64,000 bases of DNA, taken from NCBI RefSeq assembly GCF_001280005.1, contig NZ_LGDW01000130.1:20427-84426 (forward strand), in the 5' to 3' direction. The DNA comes from Streptomyces sp. NRRL WC-3618 (GTDB taxonomy: Bacteria > Actinomycetota > Actinomycetes > Streptomycetales > Streptomycetaceae). Shown piece by piece: positions 42,212-51,106 of the stretch; the first letter of the stretch is position 1, and the number at the start of each line of letters is the position of its first letter. Made by a program: the position numbers and the translations under genes. Under the pieces are notes generated by a model, which ran no database searches, was not told the origin of the DNA, and saw nothing but the letters and a program-made list of their open reading frames with translations.

Positions 42212-43512
42212 CAGAGGATCTCGACGTTGGCGGCCGGTCGCAGCCGCCGCCGGCAGTCCAGGACGTGCCGGGCCCCGCGCAGCACCACGTCGTAGTCGAA
42301 GTCGTCGTGATCGGTGAGCAGCACCACCGCGTCGGCGGCGGCCACCTCCGCCTCGGTCAGCTCCACCCGGCGCACCCGGGCGTCCAGCGGCGCGGTCTCC
42401 CGGACGTGCGGGTCCACCGCGTGCACCTGCGCGCCGGTGCGCAGGAGCAGCTCCGCGACCCGCAGCGCCGGCGACTCCCGGGCGTCCCCGCTGTTGCGCT
42501 TGTACGCCAGCCCCAGCAGCAGTACCCGCGAGCCGTTCGCCGGACGCTGGAGCTGGTTGAGCGCCTCGACCAGGCGCTGCACCACGTAGTGCGGCATCTG
42601 GCTGTTGACGTCGTTGGCGAGGTCGACGAACCGGAACCGGCGGCCCAGTTGACGCTCCACGCGCCAGGAGAGATAGCGCGGGTCGACCGGCAGGCAGTGG
42701 CCGCCCACGCCGGGGCCCGGGGAGAAGGGCATGAAGCCGAACGGCTTGGAGGAGGCCGCGTCGATCGCCTCCCAGGCGTCCACACCCAGTTCGCGCGCGA
42801 TCACCGCCATCTCGTTGACCAGCGCGATGTTGACGTGCCGGTAGGTGTTCTCCAGAAGCTTGGCCAGCTCGGCGGTCTTCGTGTCGCGCACCGGAACGGT
42901 CCGCTGCACCACCGTGCCGTAGAACTCCGCGACCCGGCGCAGGGATTCGGCGTCCACCCCGGAGACGATCTTGGGCGTGGTCTCCAGGGTCCAGCGCTGG
43001 TTTCCCGGGTCGATGCGCTCGGGGCTGTAGCCGAGGTGGAAGTCGGTTCCGGGGCGAAGCCCGCTCTCCTTCTCCAGCAGCGCCCCGAACACGTCCTCGG
43101 TGGTGCCCGGATAGGTGGTGGACTCCAGGACGACCAGCGCGCCCGGCCGCAGATGTGCGGCCAGGGTCAGAGCCGCCTCCTCGATGCAGGTCAGATCGGG
43201 TACGTCGTCCAGCAGCGGAGTGGGTACGGTGACCACGGCCACGTCGAACCCGGCGAGCGCGCCGGCGTCGGTCGTGGGCTGGTAGGCGCCCGTGGCCAGC
43301 GCCTTGGCCAGCCGCTGCTCGTCCACGTCCTCCACGTAGGAGTCGCCCGACCGCAGCCGGGAGACCCGGGCCGCGTCCACGTCGTAGCCCACGACCGTGT
43401 GGCCCGCCTCCACCGCGCGTACGGCCAGCGGCAGGCCCACATACCCCTGGCCGACCACCGCCACTCGACGGCCCGTGGGGCCCGGGGCACCGCCGTTCAT
43501 CGATTGGGACAT
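42211..43512 (-). CDS. UDP-N-acetylglucosamine-type 6-dehydrogenase
   Basis: The 433-residue enzyme has the N-terminal Rossmann fold (VAVVGQGYVGLPLAVRAVEAGHTVVGYDVD), the middle dimer domain (KLLENTYRHVNIALVNEMA), the active-site cysteine C273 in GPGVGGHCLPVDPRYLSW, and the C-terminal UDP-binding domain with LLGLAYKRNSGDARESPA. The GGHCxPxDP motif is the mark of UDP-GlcNAc/UDP-ManNAc dehydrogenases (WbpA/WecC type). UDP-glucose dehydrogenases instead have GGxCFPKD. It would make a UDP-N-acetyl-hexosaminuronate by two NAD-dependent oxidations, which the Gfo/Idh and DegT enzymes of this locus could then modify. It lies 11 bases after the UbiA gene. Confidence 0.88.
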   Translation of the reverse strand: MSQSMNGGAPGPTGRRVAVVGQGYVGLPLAVRAVEAGHTVVGYDVDAARVSRLRSGDSYVEDVDEQRLAKALATGAYQPTTDAGALAGFDVAVVTVPTPLLDDVPDLTCIEEAALTLAAHLRPGALVVLESTTYPGTTEDVFGALLEKESGLRPGTDFHLGYSPERIDPGNQRWTLETTPKIVSGVDAESLRRVAEFYGTVVQRTVPVRDTKTAELAKLLENTYRHVNIALVNEMAVIARELGVDAWEAIDAASSKPFGFMPFSPGPGVGGHCLPVDPRYLSWRVERQLGRRFRFVDLANDVNSQMPHYVVQRLVEALNQLQRPANGSRVLLLGLAYKRNSGDARESPALRVAELLLRTGAQVHAVDPHVRETAPLDARVRRVELTEAEVAAADAVVLLTDHDDFDYDVVLRGARHVLDCRRRLRPAANVEIL

Positions 43513-43523
43513 GGTGTGCCCTT

Positions 43524-44480
43524 TCAGCCGTTGTGCACGAGAACCAGGTTCGCCGCGATCAGGAGGACGACGCCCCAGCGGTGGATGGTGACGCCTTGCT
43601 TGCGGGCCGACAGCACCTCACCCGCGACGAGTCCGGCGTGCGCCTGCCGGGCGCGCATCGCTACCACGGGCAGCAGGAACGCGCAGAACCACCACGGCAC
43701 CGCGCCGAGGGCCGCGGCGAGGACGATCGCGCCGGTCTCGGTGAGCGAGAGTCCGGCGATGAAGCCCCGGTAGACGCCCGGGGAGACGCTCGTGGCCAGG
43801 TTGCGGCGGCCGGCCGCCCGGTCGCCGGCCACGTCGTTGATGTTGGAGTAGACCGAGACCATCAGGCTCCACAGGCCGAACAGGAAGCACTCCAGCCAGG
43901 CCGCGCCGGTCATCTCCCCGTTCAGCAGGGCGAAGGGGACCAGCACGCACAGCCCGGTGCTCAGCCAGATGACCGCCTCCTGGCCGCCCCGGTAGCTGAG
44001 CTTGAGGCCGTACGAGTACTGCACGCTGATGACCACCGAGAAGCCCGCGGCGACCAGCGCCCACCAGGGCCGGTGCGGTGCGACCAGCGCGGTGAGCGCC
44101 CACAGCGCGCTCCCTGCGGCGGCACAGCCCCAGCCGAAGCGCAGCGCCTGCCGCAGGGTGAGCCTGCCGTCGAGCAGCGGCTTGCGGTCCCGGGCCCGCA
44201 GCGACTCCTGCGGGTCGTAGTTGCGGGCGTCGCTGCCGTCCCGCAGCCCGGTGACGTCGTCCAGCGCGACGGTGGCCGCCACGACGCCGACCCAGCCCGC
44301 GTCGAACAGCACCAGCGCCCACCAGGTGCGCGGCTCGTGCCAGGCGGCGGTGGGCAGCAGCGCCGCGACGACGAGGACGCACAGGTAGTAGTCGAAGAAC
44401 GAGAGCTTCGCCAACTTCGCGTAGGCGCCCGCCCGTTCCCGTACGCGCAGGCTCGGCGGCGCCGAGGTCGTCGCCGTCAT
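43524..44480 (-). CDS. UbiA-superfamily prenyltransferase, MenA-like
   Basis: The 318-residue integral membrane protein has about nine hydrophobic helices. UbiA enzymes transfer prenyl groups to aromatic, quinone or phospho-sugar acceptors using two Asp-rich motifs. The second is normal here (NINDVAGDRAAGRRN). The first reads D74-D75-V-T-G-L-R-D-G-S-D, where MenA-type enzymes have ND-x-x-D-x-x-x-G-T-D. The leading Asn is Asp and the fifth-position Asp is Gly. The altered site suggests an unusual acceptor or donor, or a UbiA-fold cyclase. Its ATG overlaps neither neighbour's coding domain but abuts the methyltransferase stop (ATGA). Confidence 0.85.
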   Translation of the reverse strand: MTATTSAPPSLRVRERAGAYAKLAKLSFFDYYLCVLVVAALLPTAAWHEPRTWWALVLFDAGWVGVVAATVALDDVTGLRDGSDARNYDPQESLRARDRKPLLDGRLTLRQALRFGWGCAAAGSALWALTALVAPHRPWWALVAAGFSVVISVQYSYGLKLSYRGGQEAVIWLSTGLCVLVPFALLNGEMTGAAWLECFLFGLWSLMVSVYSNINDVAGDRAAGRRNLATSVSPGVYRGFIAGLSLTETGAIVLAAALGAVPWWFCAFLLPVVAMRARQAHAGLVAGEVLSARKQGVTIHRWGVVLLIAANLVLVHNG

Positions 44481-45292
44481 CGCCCCGGCTCCGTCCCGCC
44501 CGCCCTGCGGCCGACCGTGCTGATCAGTACCTGGCTCAGCCAGTGGTGGGCCGGGTCGGCCATCTCGGCCAGGGCCTCGTCGATCCGGGTGTCGTCCAGG
44601 AGCCCGGCGGCCACGATGCGCGGCCGCATGAACTCCAGCCACAGCATGTAGTGCCGGGCCTGGTCGGAGCCACCGCGCACCATCACCGCCCGGCCCTCCG
44701 CCGTTGCCTCCAGACCGGCGGCCAGGACCAGTTGGAGATCGACATGGCCACCGCGCGGATCGTGACCCGACTCGCGCATCAGCCCGTACCCGGCCGCCCG
44801 CACGTCCTGGAGGAAGTCCTCCGACAGGAAGGAGCGGAAGAGGGTGGAGGAGTCGGTGTCCTCCAGGAACAGCACCCCGCCGGGGCGCAGCGCCCGCGCC
44901 ATCCGGGCCACGGCGGCGGCGCGGTCGGGCAGGTGCTGGAGCACCATGCGGGAGTGCACGAGGTCGAAGGCCGCGTTCGGCAGCTCCTCCTCCCGCAGAT
45001 CGTGCCGTACGACGTCCACCTGGGGCACGGCGGCCAGCGCGCCCAGCCGGTCGGTCTGCAGGTCGGTGGCGAGGACCCGGCCGGTGGGGCCGACCCGCTC
45101 GGCGAGCCAGCGTGCCACGGAACCCGAACCGGCCCCGATCTCCAGGCAGTTCCAGCCGGGCCCCACGCCCAGCGCGTCGAGCCGTTCCAGGGTGCCCGGG
45201 TCCCAGATCGCCTCGTTGGTCCGCAGCCGCTCGGTCTCCTTCTCCCAGACCGGGTCGAAGACGTACTCCTGTTGTGCCGGCGCACTCGTCAT
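44477..45292 (-). CDS. Class I SAM-dependent methyltransferase
   Basis: The 271-residue protein has motif I LEIGAGSGSVARWLAERVG, an acidic residue after the second strand (LATDLQ), the VDVVRHDLREEELPNAAFDLVHSRMVLQHLPD core, and LRPGGVLFLEDTD. It is of the small-molecule (UbiE/ubiquinone-like) methyltransferase type, so C-, O- or N-methylation is possible. It is the third gene of the leftward operon: 29 bases after the second DegT gene, and overlapping the UbiA start by ATGA. AGGGAG sits six bases before ATG 45292. Confidence 0.88.
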   Translation of the reverse strand: MTSAPAQQEYVFDPVWEKETERLRTNEAIWDPGTLERLDALGVGPGWNCLEIGAGSGSVARWLAERVGPTGRVLATDLQTDRLGALAAVPQVDVVRHDLREEELPNAAFDLVHSRMVLQHLPDRAAAVARMARALRPGGVLFLEDTDSSTLFRSFLSEDFLQDVRAAGYGLMRESGHDPRGGHVDLQLVLAAGLEATAEGRAVMVRGGSDQARHYMLWLEFMRPRIVAAGLLDDTRIDEALAEMADPAHHWLSQVLISTVGRRAGGTEPGR

Positions 45293-45321
45293 GATGGTCT
45301 CCCTGGACTGTTCTCGCGTTC

Positions 45322-46440
45322 TCACGTGTAGAACTCGCAGACCGTGTCGGCGATGAACTCCACCTCGGCGTCGGTCAGATGGGGCCAGATGGGGATGGCC
45401 AGATTGCGCTCGGAGGCCCGCTCTGCGTTGGGCCAGCGGCCGTCCGGGGCGGCCCACGGCGCGAAGGCGGGCTGCCGGGGCAGCGGCACGGGGTAGTAGA
45501 TGTGGCTGCCTATCTGACGTTCCGTCAGATAGGCGCGCAGGTCCTCGCGACGGTCGACGAGCAGCGAGTAGACGTAGTAGCAGCGGCCGTTGCGCCCGGC
45601 CGGCGGGGCGAGCACCCCGCGTTCACGCAGCGGCTCGAAGCGCTCGGTGTAGTAGTCGGCGATCCGCGCGCGGCGCTCCAGCCGGTCCGGGAAGCCGGGC
45701 AGCCGGTGCAACTGGAAGGCGGCGAGCACCTCGTCGAAACGGTTGTTCTGGCCGATGCGGTGGTGCAGGAAGCGGTGCACTCCGTCCTGTCCGTGGTTGC
45801 GCAGCATCCGCGCGGCCCGGGCCAGTTCGGGGTCGTCGGTGAGGACCACCCCGCCCTCGCCCGCCGTACCGAACGCCTTGACCTGGAAGAAGGAGAACAC
45901 CCCGACATCGCCCCAGCGACCGGCGGGCCGGCCGTCCAGGACGGCGCCCTGGGCGACCGCCGCGTCCTCGATCAGCGCGATCCCGTGCTCGCGGGCGATC
46001 TCCCCCAGCCGCGCCATGTCCGCCATGATCGAGAAGACATGGGCCGGCATCAGCGCCTTGGTGCGTTCGGTGATCAGCGACTTCGTCGCGTCGGGGTCCA
46101 GCACCATGGTCCACGGGTCGACATCGGCGAAGACCGGCGTGGCACCCGCGTTCGCCACCGAACTGGCCACCGGCTGACAGCAGAATGCGGGCACGATCAC
46201 CTCGTCGCCCGGGCCGATGTCCAGCGCGCGCACGGACAGCTCCAGTGCCCCGGTGCCGCTGGCGCAGGCGACGACATGGCCGGCGCCGGTCTCCTCGCGA
46301 AGCGCCTCCTCCAGCTGCGCGGTGCGCTCACCGAGGATGAACCGCTGGCCGGGGCCCGTGCCCAGGTCGTGCACGGCCGACAGCAGCGCCTCGCGGTCCT
46401 CCTCGAAGAGGTCGGTGGGGAAGAAGGGCAGAGTCCTCAT
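45322..46440 (-). CDS. DegT/DnrJ/EryC1/StrS aminotransferase 2
   Basis: This 372-residue PLP enzyme has the glycine-rich CASGTGALELSVRALDIGPGDEVIVPAFCC region, LIEDAAVAQGA, and the Schiff-base lysine K188 in FSFFQVKAFG (the usual SFFxxK pattern with QVK). The C-terminal half has RNHGQDGVHRFLHHRIGQNNRFDEVLAAFQL. The family aminates keto-sugars or keto-cyclitols, or more rarely dehydrates sugars. Its start overlaps the stop of DegT 1 (ATGA), so two different transaminations, or one transamination and one dehydration, are expected in the same pathway. Confidence 0.88.
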   Translation of the reverse strand: MRTLPFFPTDLFEEDREALLSAVHDLGTGPGQRFILGERTAQLEEALREETGAGHVVACASGTGALELSVRALDIGPGDEVIVPAFCCQPVASSVANAGATPVFADVDPWTMVLDPDATKSLITERTKALMPAHVFSIMADMARLGEIAREHGIALIEDAAVAQGAVLDGRPAGRWGDVGVFSFFQVKAFGTAGEGGVVLTDDPELARAARMLRNHGQDGVHRFLHHRIGQNNRFDEVLAAFQLHRLPGFPDRLERRARIADYYTERFEPLRERGVLAPPAGRNGRCYYVYSLLVDRREDLRAYLTERQIGSHIYYPVPLPRQPAFAPWAAPDGRWPNAERASERNLAIPIWPHLTDAEVEFIADTVCEFYT

Positions 46441-47642
46441 GATGCGGCCCCCGTGTAGAAGCGGCGGACGGCCTCGCACACCCGGTGCACGTCGTCGAGG
46501 CCGAGATCGGGGTGGAAGGGAAGCGCGACCGTGCGCTCGCAGGCGGCCTCCGCGTGCGGGAAGTCGCCCCGGCGGTACCCCAGTTCGGCGAAGCAGGGCT
46601 GGAGGTGCAGCGGCGTCGGGTAGTAGACCTCGGTGCCGATGCCCTCGCGGGTGAGGTGCTCCACCAGGGCGTCCCGGCGCTCGACCTCGATCACGTACAC
46701 GTAGAACACCGGGTCCTGCGGCACGTCCCGTACGGCCACCGTGGGCAGCCGCAGGACGCCGGGCACGCCGCTCAGCGCCTCGGTGTACGCCGCCGCCAGC
46801 TCCGCGCGCCGGGCGATCGCCGCGTCGAGCCGGGGCAGCTTGCCGAGCAGTACGGACGCCTGGATGTCGTCCATCTTGCTGTTGGTGCCCGAGGCCCCGG
46901 AGAGGTTGGAGATGCCGGCGATGTGGTCCACGGTGCGGCCCATCCGGCCGTGGTGGCGCAGGATCGCCGCCCGCTCCGCGATCTCCGCGTCGTCCGTCAG
47001 GACGGCCCCGGCGTCACCCAGCGCACCCAGGGTCTTGGTGGGGAAGAACGACAGCACGCCGCCGTCACCCAGCAGCCCGGCGTGAACGCCCGCGCGGCGC
47101 ATGCCGATCGCCTCCGCGCTGTCCTCCACCACCTTCAGCCCGTGCCGCTCGGCCAGGGCGCCGAGCGCCCCCATGTCCGCGAGCTGCCAGAAGAGGTGCA
47201 CAGGCATGATCGCCCGGGTGCGGGGCGTGATCGCCGCCGCCGCGGAGGCCGGGTCCAGCGAGTAGGTCTCCGGATCGATGTCGGCGAACACGGGCGTGGC
47301 ACGGGCCAGTGCCACCGAGGATGCCGAGGCGACGAAGCTGAAGGCCGGCACGACGACCTCGTCGCCAAGGCCGGCACCGCAGGCGCGCAGCAGCAGGACG
47401 AGGGCGTCGGTCCCGTTGTTGACCGCCACCACATGCCGTGCGCCGGTGTATTCGGCGAGTGCCTTTTCCAGTTCGGCGACCTGTCGGCCGTGGGAATACT
47501 TACCCCGGTCGAACATCTCATTGAGATGGCGATTGATGTCCGGCCAGCAGTCACTGAAGGTGTCGGCCTGGGTGAAGAACGGAACCGGGTGTTCTGTTTC
47601 CGTTTCCGGGTTTCGATCGGTGCTCCGGGTAGGGGAGATCAC
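46437..47642 (-). CDS. DegT/DnrJ/EryC1/StrS aminotransferase 1, first gene of the leftward operon
   Basis: This 401-residue PLP enzyme has NNGTDALVLLLRACGAGLGDEVVVPAFSF, VVEDSAEAIG, the catalytic K203 in SFFPTKTLGALGDAGAV, and RHHGRMGRTVDHIAGISNLSGASGTNSKMDDIQASVL. The FFPTKxLG motif is the standard one of sugar aminotransferases such as WbpE/WlbC, which act at C3 of UDP-GlcNAc-uronate. That would combine logically with the UDP-GlcNAc-type dehydrogenase of this operon. The GTG start at 47642 has GGAGG eight bases upstream. Confidence 0.88.
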   Translation of the reverse strand: MISPTRSTDRNPETETEHPVPFFTQADTFSDCWPDINRHLNEMFDRGKYSHGRQVAELEKALAEYTGARHVVAVNNGTDALVLLLRACGAGLGDEVVVPAFSFVASASSVALARATPVFADIDPETYSLDPASAAAAITPRTRAIMPVHLFWQLADMGALGALAERHGLKVVEDSAEAIGMRRAGVHAGLLGDGGVLSFFPTKTLGALGDAGAVLTDDAEIAERAAILRHHGRMGRTVDHIAGISNLSGASGTNSKMDDIQASVLLGKLPRLDAAIARRAELAAAYTEALSGVPGVLRLPTVAVRDVPQDPVFYVYVIEVERRDALVEHLTREGIGTEVYYPTPLHLQPCFAELGYRRGDFPHAEAACERTVALPFHPDLGLDDVHRVCEAVRRFYTGAAS

Positions 47643-48004
47643 GCGGTAATCCTCCGTGTGCCGGGCGGAGTTATGGATGGGCGAAGCTAAGCCGCTCGTT
47701 TTCCCGGCGGCAATGGCAAACCCTTGTCAGCACCGGGTGCGGGGAACTGGCAGGAACCAGTCATGCCGGGTCCTTGGAGCGGAGAATCGGCAGGTCACAG
47801 GAGTGCGGAACAAGTCAGCCGGCACCCTGTCAGGGGTCGGCACCGGCCCGGCGCTTGACACACCGACCCGCCCTGCCGCAGTTTTCTCAAAACGCCGCCG
47901 CGTCGCCGTGCTCAGGTCTCGACTCACAGGCCAGGAGCAGGCGGACGGGCCCTGCGCACCCTCGGTGGCATGGGTGCCGGCGGCAGCCGCGTGTCCGATA
48001 GCGG
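47643..48004. other. Divergent control region of the second biosynthetic locus
   Basis: This 362-base region separates the two operons. It contains ACTGG-CAGGA-A-CCAGT-type small palindromes near 47750, a 24-base imperfect palindrome at 47818-47841 and a TTGACA at 47855-47860 that could be the -35 box of the rightward operon. I could not find a convincing -10 at the right distance. No gene is seen. Confidence 0.5.
47818..47841. promoter_or_regulatory. Candidate operator between the divergent operons
   Basis: A 24-base imperfect palindrome centred on CCCTG-T-CAGGG has outer arms GCCGGCA and GGTCGGC. About 20 of 24 positions are symmetric. It lies 13 bases upstream of a TTGACA hexamer, a natural place for a regulator controlling the ispH-headed operon. 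Confidence 0.45.
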
Positions 48005-49009
48005 GTGACAGAGGATGTGCTCTCCTTGAAATCGCTGGACAATTCCGGAAGCCCAGAAGAACCGGCAGGAAATCGCGGGAAAACCGTGGTTCTCGCCGAG
48101 CCCCGCAGTTTCTGCGCCGGTGTGCAACGGGCCATCGACATCGTCGAGGCCGCGCTGGAACGCTTCGGGCCTCCCGTGTACGTACGCAAGCAGATCGTCC
48201 ACAACGAACACGTGGTGCGCGACCTCGAGACCCGCGGCGCGCGGTTCGTGGACTCCGAGGAGGAGGTGCCGGTCGGCGCGGTCTGTGTCTTCTCCGCCCA
48301 CGGCGTCTCGCCCGCCGTGCGCCAGGGCGCCGCCGACCGCGAACTCCAGGTGATCGACGCCACGTGCCCCCTCGTGGCCAAGGTGCACCAGGAGTCCAGG
48401 CGGTTCGTCGAGGACCGCCGCACGATCCTCCTCATCGGCCACGCCGAGCACGAGGAGGTCGAGGGCACCTACGGCGAGGCACCCGAACACACCCTCGTGG
48501 TCAGCACCGTCGACGAGGTGCGCGCCCTGGACCTGCCCCGCGACGCGCCGGTCGCCTACCTCACCCAGACCACCCTCGCCCTGGACGAGACCAGGGAGAT
48601 CATCGAGGCGATGGAGGAGCGGTTCGACGATCTGCGCGGCCCGGGCAGCGACGACATCTGCTACGCCAGTCAGAACCGTCAGAACGCGGTCAAGGCGGTC
48701 GCCGCCCGTACCGGTCTGGTGCTCGTCATCGGCTCCACCAACTCCAGCAACTCCGTGCGCATGGTGGAGGTCGCCCGCGATGCCGGCACCCCCGCCCACC
48801 TCGTCCCCGGTCCGGACGACCTCGACGAGAGCTGGCTGGCCGGCGTGGACTCGGTCGGCGTCAGCGCCGGCGCCAGCGCGCCCGGCACCCTCGTCGACGG
48901 CCTGCTGCGCCGGCTCGCGGCACTCGGCTACTCCACGGTCGAGGTCGAACGGACCACCACCGAGGACATCGTGTTCGGACTGCCTTCCCAACTGAAAGGC
49001 ACGGCATGA
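48005..49009 (+). CDS. ispH: 4-hydroxy-3-methylbut-2-enyl diphosphate reductase
   Basis: IspH reduces HMBPP to IPP and DMAPP, the last step of the MEP isoprenoid pathway, with a [4Fe-4S] cluster. The 334-residue protein has the three cluster cysteines C37 (FCAGV), C121 (ATCPLV) and C219 (ICYASQNRQ), plus the HGVSP and GHAEHEE motifs and TTxxNSSNSxR-like ligand contacts. It leads the rightward operon and is a cluster-associated copy; the chromosome should also carry a housekeeping ispH. The GTG at 48005 is the first start in frame before the conserved core, and its ribosome binding site is weak. Confidence 0.93.
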   Translation: MTEDVLSLKSLDNSGSPEEPAGNRGKTVVLAEPRSFCAGVQRAIDIVEAALERFGPPVYVRKQIVHNEHVVRDLETRGARFVDSEEEVPVGAVCVFSAHGVSPAVRQGAADRELQVIDATCPLVAKVHQESRRFVEDRRTILLIGHAEHEEVEGTYGEAPEHTLVVSTVDEVRALDLPRDAPVAYLTQTTLALDETREIIEAMEERFDDLRGPGSDDICYASQNRQNAVKAVAARTGLVLVIGSTNSSNSVRMVEVARDAGTPAHLVPGPDDLDESWLAGVDSVGVSAGASAPGTLVDGLLRRLAALGYSTVEVERTTTEDIVFGLPSQLKGTA

Positions 49010-50037
49010 GCGAGGACGACGTCCTCACCCGATCGCTGGACGCCGTCCAGCAGCGCATCCACTCCTGCCTCACCGAAGAGAGCGCGCGCTGGAGAGCCGT
49101 CGATCCGCGCTGTGGCGCGTTCGTCGACACCGTCACCGCCATCACCACCGCCAAGGGCAAGCTGCTGCGCCCCAGGTTCTGCCTCCTCGGTCACCTCGCC
49201 GGCGGCGGCGACCCGGCTGATCCACTGGCCGTCGACGCGGCCGCCGCCCTCGAACTCCTGCACAGCTTCGCCCTGTTGCGCGACGATGTTCTCGACGACT
49301 CCCCACTGCGCCGCGGCGCCGTCACCGCTCACGAACGGCACGCCGACGACCACCGGGCGCGAAACCTGCGCGGCGAGCCCCGCCGTTACGGGGAGGGCGT
49401 CGCCAACCTCGCCGCCGATCTCGCGCACGTCTATGCCGACCGGCTCACTCGCGCCCTGTCCGAGGATGCGCGCGCGGTCTGGGACGAGACCCGCGTCGAG
49501 GTGACCGTCGGGCAGTACCTCGACATCGCCGTCGCCGCCGAAGGGGTGGCCGACCCGGAGCTCTCCCGCTGGATCGCGGTGTGCAAGTCGGGGCGCTACA
49601 CCATCCACCGCCCCCTCCAGCTGGGCGCCGCCCTCGCGGGCCGGTCCGATCTCGCCGACGTCTTCGAGGGGTACGGGCTGCCGCTGGGCGAGGCGTTCCA
49701 GCTCCGGGACGACCTCATCGACGCCTTCGGCGACTCCGAGGACACCGGCAAGCCCACCGGTCTCGACTTCGACCGGTTCAAGATGAGCTACCTGCTGAGC
49801 CTCGCCGTACGCCGCGACGAACGGATCAGGGAACTCGCCGCCGCACCCGCGGGACCCGACGGCGCCGCCAGGATGCGTGACCTGCTCGTCGCGACCGGCG
49901 TCGCCGACGAGGTCGAACAGCGCATCGCCCAGCTCGTCGACCAGGCCCGCCGGGCCGTGGCCGACGCTCCCCTGGTGCCCCGGTGGCGCACGGAGCTGAT
50001 GGACCTCACCACACGTGTGGCGTACCGGGACCGCTGA
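49006..50037 (+). CDS. Short-chain polyprenyl diphosphate synthase (FPP/GGPP type)
   Basis: The 343-residue trans-prenyltransferase has the first Asp-rich motif DDVLD (D93-D97) and the second DDLID (D235-D239), with GKLLRPRFCLLGHLA upstream. The residue five positions before the first motif is F88. An aromatic at that site usually caps the product at C15-C20, so FPP or GGPP is likely. The ATG overlaps the ispH stop (ATGA). The product would be the donor for the UbiA enzyme of the divergent operon and the chain later oxidised by the FAD enzyme. Confidence 0.92.
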   Translation: MSEDDVLTRSLDAVQQRIHSCLTEESARWRAVDPRCGAFVDTVTAITTAKGKLLRPRFCLLGHLAGGGDPADPLAVDAAAALELLHSFALLRDDVLDDSPLRRGAVTAHERHADDHRARNLRGEPRRYGEGVANLAADLAHVYADRLTRALSEDARAVWDETRVEVTVGQYLDIAVAAEGVADPELSRWIAVCKSGRYTIHRPLQLGAALAGRSDLADVFEGYGLPLGEAFQLRDDLIDAFGDSEDTGKPTGLDFDRFKMSYLLSLAVRRDERIRELAAAPAGPDGAARMRDLLVATGVADEVEQRIAQLVDQARRAVADAPLVPRWRTELMDLTTRVAYRDR

Positions 50038-50053
50038 GAGGAGCCGTACCAGC

Positions 50054-51106
50054 ATGGAGCGGACACTGATCATCGGGCTCGGGCGGGCGGGCCTCGGACT
50101 GCACTGGGCGGTCCTGCGCAGACTGCGCGCCGCCGGGGAGCATCCCGACCTCTTCGACCCGGCACCCGTCCTGACCCTCGACCCGCTCGCCCCCGCGGCA
50201 CCCCCGCGAGGCGAGGAACTGCGCTCCGTCTCCTCGGTCGCCCAGGCCCGCGGCCTGCTGGACCCCGAGCGGACCGTCGTCCACCTGTGCACCCCGCCCG
50301 TGGCCCGCCTCGGCCTGCTGCGCGAACTGGCGGGCGCCGGTTTCCGCCGGATCATCGTCGAGAAGCCCCTGGCGGTCGAGCGCGGGGCCGTCCACGACAT
50401 CCTCGACCTGGTCCGTACGGAGCGGCTGCGCCTGGCCGTCGTCGCGCCCTGGCTGGCGAGCTCGCTGACCGCGCGCCTGGCCCGCCTCGTCGAGGAGGGC
50501 GATCTCGGCGAACTGCGGTCCATCGACGTACGGCAGAGCAAGCCGCGCATGAGCCGCACCCTGGCCGCCGACGGCCACCCCACCGCGTTCGACGTCGAAC
50601 CCCCGCACTCCCTCGGGGTGTGTCTGCGGCTCGCCGGGGACGCCGTTCTCACCGGCGCCGAACTGACCGACATGCACATCGGCGACACCGTCGTCCCCGG
50701 CATGGGCCGCGCCGAACTGGTCCTGCGGCATCAGGGGGCCACCAGCCGGATCGTCTCCGACCTCACCGCACCGATCCGCGAGCGCCGCGTCCAGCTGGGG
50801 TTCACCGAGGGCCTGGCGGTCGCGCACTACCCGGGCGCCGAGGACGACCACTACGCCCAGCTCCGGTTCAGCCGCACCGGCCACGCCGAGACCTGGGAGG
50901 TCTTCCCCGACGACGCGCTGTCCACGTACTTCGTCGACACCTACCGCGCCCTGGGCGACGGCACCGCCCTGGAACCCCAACTACGCCTCGCCTCCCGCGT
51001 GGTGGAGCTGCTCGCCGACGCCAAGGAGGCGAGCTCGCGGTCCGGCCCGGCGGACGCCCTCCCGTCCGCCGGGCACCCGGGACGGTGGGTGAGCCATGCG
51101 GGCTGA
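50054..51106 (+). CDS. Gfo/Idh/MocA-type oxidoreductase 1
   Basis: This 350-residue protein begins with a Rossmann motif (TLIIGLGRAGLGLHWAVLRRL), carries IIVEKPLAVERGAVHDILD (the EKP signature near residue 110), and has a C-terminal beta-sheet domain. DVEPPHSLGVCLRLAGD holds a histidine where sugar dehydrogenases bind substrate. It may oxidise C3 of the UDP-sugar before transamination (WbpB/WlbA-like step) or act on a cyclitol; sequence alone cannot decide. It follows the prenyl synthase by 16 bases and overlaps the next gene by 11. Confidence 0.8.
   Translation: MERTLIIGLGRAGLGLHWAVLRRLRAAGEHPDLFDPAPVLTLDPLAPAAPPRGEELRSVSSVAQARGLLDPERTVVHLCTPPVARLGLLRELAGAGFRRIIVEKPLAVERGAVHDILDLVRTERLRLAVVAPWLASSLTARLARLVEEGDLGELRSIDVRQSKPRMSRTLAADGHPTAFDVEPPHSLGVCLRLAGDAVLTGAELTDMHIGDTVVPGMGRAELVLRHQGATSRIVSDLTAPIRERRVQLGFTEGLAVAHYPGAEDDHYAQLRFSRTGHAETWEVFPDDALSTYFVDTYRALGDGTALEPQLRLASRVVELLADAKEASSRSGPADALPSAGHPGRWVSHAG

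Noticed and set aside
42211..43512. UDP-glucose 6-dehydrogenase supplying glucuronate for a terphenyl glucuronide.
   Set aside because: The active site reads GGHCLPVDP, the UDP-GlcNAc/ManNAc type, rather than GGxCFPKD, and no glucuronosyltransferase gene is present.
47656..49005. A long N-terminal extension of the prenyl synthase frame running through the ispH region.
   Set aside because: The upstream part is a shadow of ispH in another frame; the real start is the ATG overlapping the ispH stop.
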